From positions 1-34,891 of the forward strand of contig ML210370.1 in assembly GCA_004369085.1 (NCBI GenBank): a stretch of DNA of 34,891 nucleotides, in the 5' to 3' direction. The position numbers were made by a program, and so were the translations under genes. Of this stretch, positions 32,541 to 34,891 are shown one piece after another. The first letter of the stretch is position 1. Each line of letters begins with the position of its first letter. The notes under the pieces are model-generated. The model was not told the origin of the DNA, did not search any database, and worked only from the letters and a program-made list of their open reading frames with translations. This DNA is from Coprinopsis marcescibilis (taxonomy: Eukaryota > Basidiomycota > Agaricomycetes > Agaricales > Psathyrellaceae).

Positions 32541-33440
32541 CCTCTTTTTTTTTTGGTGGAGCGTTGGGCTGCTTCGCGTGACACCATGTTTCCCCACTCC
32601 GCACGCTGGCTGGGAGTCTGGCTCGTGTTGCTAGTTTCTATCGCAGAGGAAATTCCTTTACGCACTGCTGCTGTTTGCAGTTTGTGTGGGGCTCTCGCGG
32701 CGCATGAGGGGCCTGGTCGGGACGGATGTTGGTAGGTGGGCTGGCGCCGTGCTACTTTCATCTGTTCCTCTCTGGTGGCCTTCTCTCGCCGAACCTACCC
32801 ACTAGACCCCCTATTTTAGTCATGTGTGTGTCGTTGGTTTCCTGAACCTCACGTTGAAGTCGGCGCTCATCGGGTACAAACTACAGCGATCGTATCAGGC
32901 CCTGAGCTGTTCCTGACCGGTATATCCAGCTCTAAGATACTCGTGTCTCGACTTCTGCAGTCTAATGGTCACATCGGCCCTGGGCGCTCGGGGCAGAATG
33001 TCCAATGTCTGAGCTCACAAAGTGGCCACGGATTAATGTCGCTACCGTCAACATCGAGTCATATACATGAGCTCAGCCGATTGGAGGATAGGACAGATGC
33101 TATCAATGGCTATTCATATTCCTATTCTTAGTTGACTTGAGCTCTGAAAGCATGACCTTCTTAGCGACCAACTTCGTCGCCTCGTGTTGCCTGCCTATGG
33201 AAGTACCTCAATTACGCCTTTGCTCTTCAGGCTTCAGGTCCTCGGGGACCTTGGTCTACATGAATATACCCAAGTATGAGCATTCTTCTCACTCCAGCCG
33301 CCCGAGTGACACTAGTTTCCACATTCAACCCGGACTAGCCCGTGGTGACGAACTATCAAATAACCTTTGCGATGGTGATAGAAGGCTTCGGGATTCTCAG
33401 TTCTTATCGACCTCCTGATCTTATCACAATCATCCGTGGG

Positions 33441-33447
33441 TATAAAA
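33441..33447 (+). promoter_or_regulatory. TATA box of secreted protein gene D
   Basis: TATAAAA lies 132 bases upstream of ATG 33573 and is followed by a C/T-rich leader. It occupies the position of the ATATAAG boxes in units A and C. The hairpin of A and C is not present here. Confidence 0.5.
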
Positions 33448-33572
33448 ACCGAGCACGCCCCAGGGAGCCCTCACTATTCTCTCTTTTCCCCACTTTCAAC
33501 CTCTGCCCCACATACATTCGTCGTCCCCCTTACACAGGTCACACCCACCATACCAACCTAAACCTTGCCACC

Positions 33573-33931
33573 ATGCGTCTCTCCGCCAGCCTCGCACCCA
33601 TCTTCGCCTTCGTGACCCTCGTTCACGCAGGGCCTATCGCATACGGTATATGCCAAACAGGTAAGCTCATACCATACTCCCCCTCCACACCCCCACTCCG
33701 CTCCAAACACTACCCAATACTGATTGAACCCCACTTTCAATGACGCAACTACACTACAATGCTCATCTAGGCTGCAACGCTGTGGCCGTCGCCTGCTACG
33801 CCGCAGCCGGCTGCACATTCGGGACTGTCGCCGCACCTGCAGCTCCCTTGGCCATCATCGGCTGCAACAGCGCCTTGGGCACTTGCTCGACTGCCTGTGC
33901 CACAGTGGCCTTGTTCGCGCCCACCCCTTGA
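33573..33931 (+). CDS. Small secreted cysteine-rich protein D (82 aa)
   Basis: Exons 33573-33660 (88 nt) and 33771-33931 (161 nt), with a 110 nt intron (GTAAGC...CTAG). The context CCACCATG is a strong start. Signal peptide: MRLSASLAPIFAFVTLVHA. The mature protein GPIAYGICQTGC...FAPTP has the six invariant cysteines and Cys44, without Cys76, as in copy B. The turn between the two predicted helices is AAPAAP. The C-terminal helix reads CSTACATVALF. It is the last gene in the window. Secretion is inferred from the signal peptide; the target is unknown. Confidence 0.9.
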
Positions 33932-34699
33932 ACGCAGTGCGCCTACCGAGGCTTGGAGTATTCATCCTCGGCCTCGATGTAACGTTTGATTTCTGGAGTG
34001 AGTGTTACCTTGTAGCGCCCCGATTCCTCTCGAGCTAATCATGTTACATAGGCTTGTGCAAGTCCACAAATAGCGTGATACTCGAATGAATGAGGAATGT
34101 TCGGTGTTCTGGTCTTCAGTTTAACAACTTTTTGTCACTTCTACTCTATGATGATGTACATTATCTCTCGATGCTCTCAGACCCAATATCATAGTGATAT
34201 CCCTCATCCTCAGAGTTCCCATGTGCACCTTATGTGCACCACACATTTACTATCTACTTTTGTTTTCTAAGAGGGGAACACCACTGGTTATTCTCAACGA
34301 CAGACCCTGCACCCACAAAGAAGAGGAATGACATTCCGACCACATGCAAACCCAAAAGCACCGTCGTCCACTGCATATGCAGCTCGGCGCTTAATTCCCA
34401 TCAACCTACATATCCGGGTCCGTTGCGACCGCCCCATACGAATTACACAAAGCCTTCCGGGGCCCCCTCATATTTGCTAAAAAGTGATATCCACCACCCT
34501 GTCCCACTATGTACACCTGCTGCGCACATTACAGAACATCCCTGATCCCACGCCCACGGGCGACGGGATAGATCCCCCTAAGATCACTTCGGCCCATCTC
34601 CTTGGAAAATTAGGATATAGATATGTACTACCTAGCGGGGCCCGTGTAAAGGGATCCATACTTCCGAAGACTCAAAGGGGACAGTCACAGTGGGGGTGC

Positions 34700-34891
34700 G
34701 CAACCCCACCGAGATCCGTGTGTCTGGGCCGGACCCCGATTTGGCGTAAACCTCACGTAAATTGAATATATTTTTGAAACATGATCAGATTTGGTCGGCC
34801 TTTCGACAGTTTTTGAGCAGTGTGCACACAGATTGGCTTCAGACCCATTATAAAGTACTCGAGGCTACTGTGGGGAGTATTCATAATGTTT
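34700..34891. other. Window end, no supported gene
   Basis: A/T-rich sequence beyond unit D with no recognisable feature. Confidence 0.5.

Larger units (their letters stand above)
32445..34700. repeat. Segmental duplication unit D
   Basis: This is the most diverged unit. It begins at the tRNA-like repeat, includes about 200 bases (32550-32800) that I cannot match to the other units, then aligns again through the 82-aa gene and downstream to about 34690. Downstream matches to unit A include CTCGGCGCTTAATTCCC (34382-34398), TTCCGGGGCCC and TCCATACTTCCGAAGACT. Confidence 0.72.

Noticed and set aside
21114..34700. CRISPR array or other regularly spaced short repeats.
   Set aside because: The repeats are long, unevenly spaced units containing genes, in a eukaryotic genome.

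Overview
The window looks like nuclear DNA of a filamentous basidiomycete, most likely an Agaricomycete. The evidence is: genes densely split by 50-65 nt GT-AG introns, a 2-oxoglutarate dioxygenase, two fungal-type NACHT-ankyrin NLR genes, an IML2/TTC39-type gene, an Agaricomycete-style DDE transposon, and several short TA-flanked inverted-repeat elements. There are no operons; genes are separate transcription units on both strands.

Layout. 1-1555: AT-rich and gene-poor. 1556-5427: a 3.9 kb DNA transposon with terminal inverted repeats (TIRs) and TA target duplications. Its transposase (minus strand) is dead: at least three frameshifts and a 421 bp MITE inside the coding region. 6177-7525: an intact three-exon gene of unknown function. 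8230-9678: a TauD/JLP1-like dioxygenase with all catalytic motifs but a one-base insertion near the 3' end. 10608-13817: NLR gene 1, nine exons, 913 aa, intact (N-terminal repeated motif, NACHT, ankyrins). 14278-17818: NLR gene 2, a tandem paralogue with matching exons, carrying an in-frame TGA and a 693 bp MITE in one intron. 18478-21759 (minus): an intact IML2-like gene of 805 aa in twelve exons, one only 12 nt long.

21.1-34.9 kb is a segmental array. Four related units (A about 21.1-24.2, B 25.1-28.3, C 28.8-31.6, D 32.4-34.7 kb) each carry a tRNA-like repeat and one two-exon gene for an 82-aa secreted cysteine-rich protein. In all four genes the exons are exactly 88 and 161 nt, while introns run from 59 to 143 nt. 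Six invariant cysteines have mirror-symmetric spacing, C-x3-C-x6-C-x22-C-x6-C-x3-C, which suggests a disulfide-linked helical hairpin. Units A and C are recent copies; C also carries a truncated 5' end of the IML2-like gene. Between C and D lies a degenerate 3' fragment of the NLR family. A third MITE (710 bp) interrupts unit B downstream of its gene.

The region therefore combines innate-immunity-type receptors, a cluster of small secreted proteins, and repeated transposon and segmental-duplication activity. I see no evidence that the genes form one pathway. The most novel item is the secreted hairpin-type protein cluster. All gene models are hand-built from splice signals and frame continuity.
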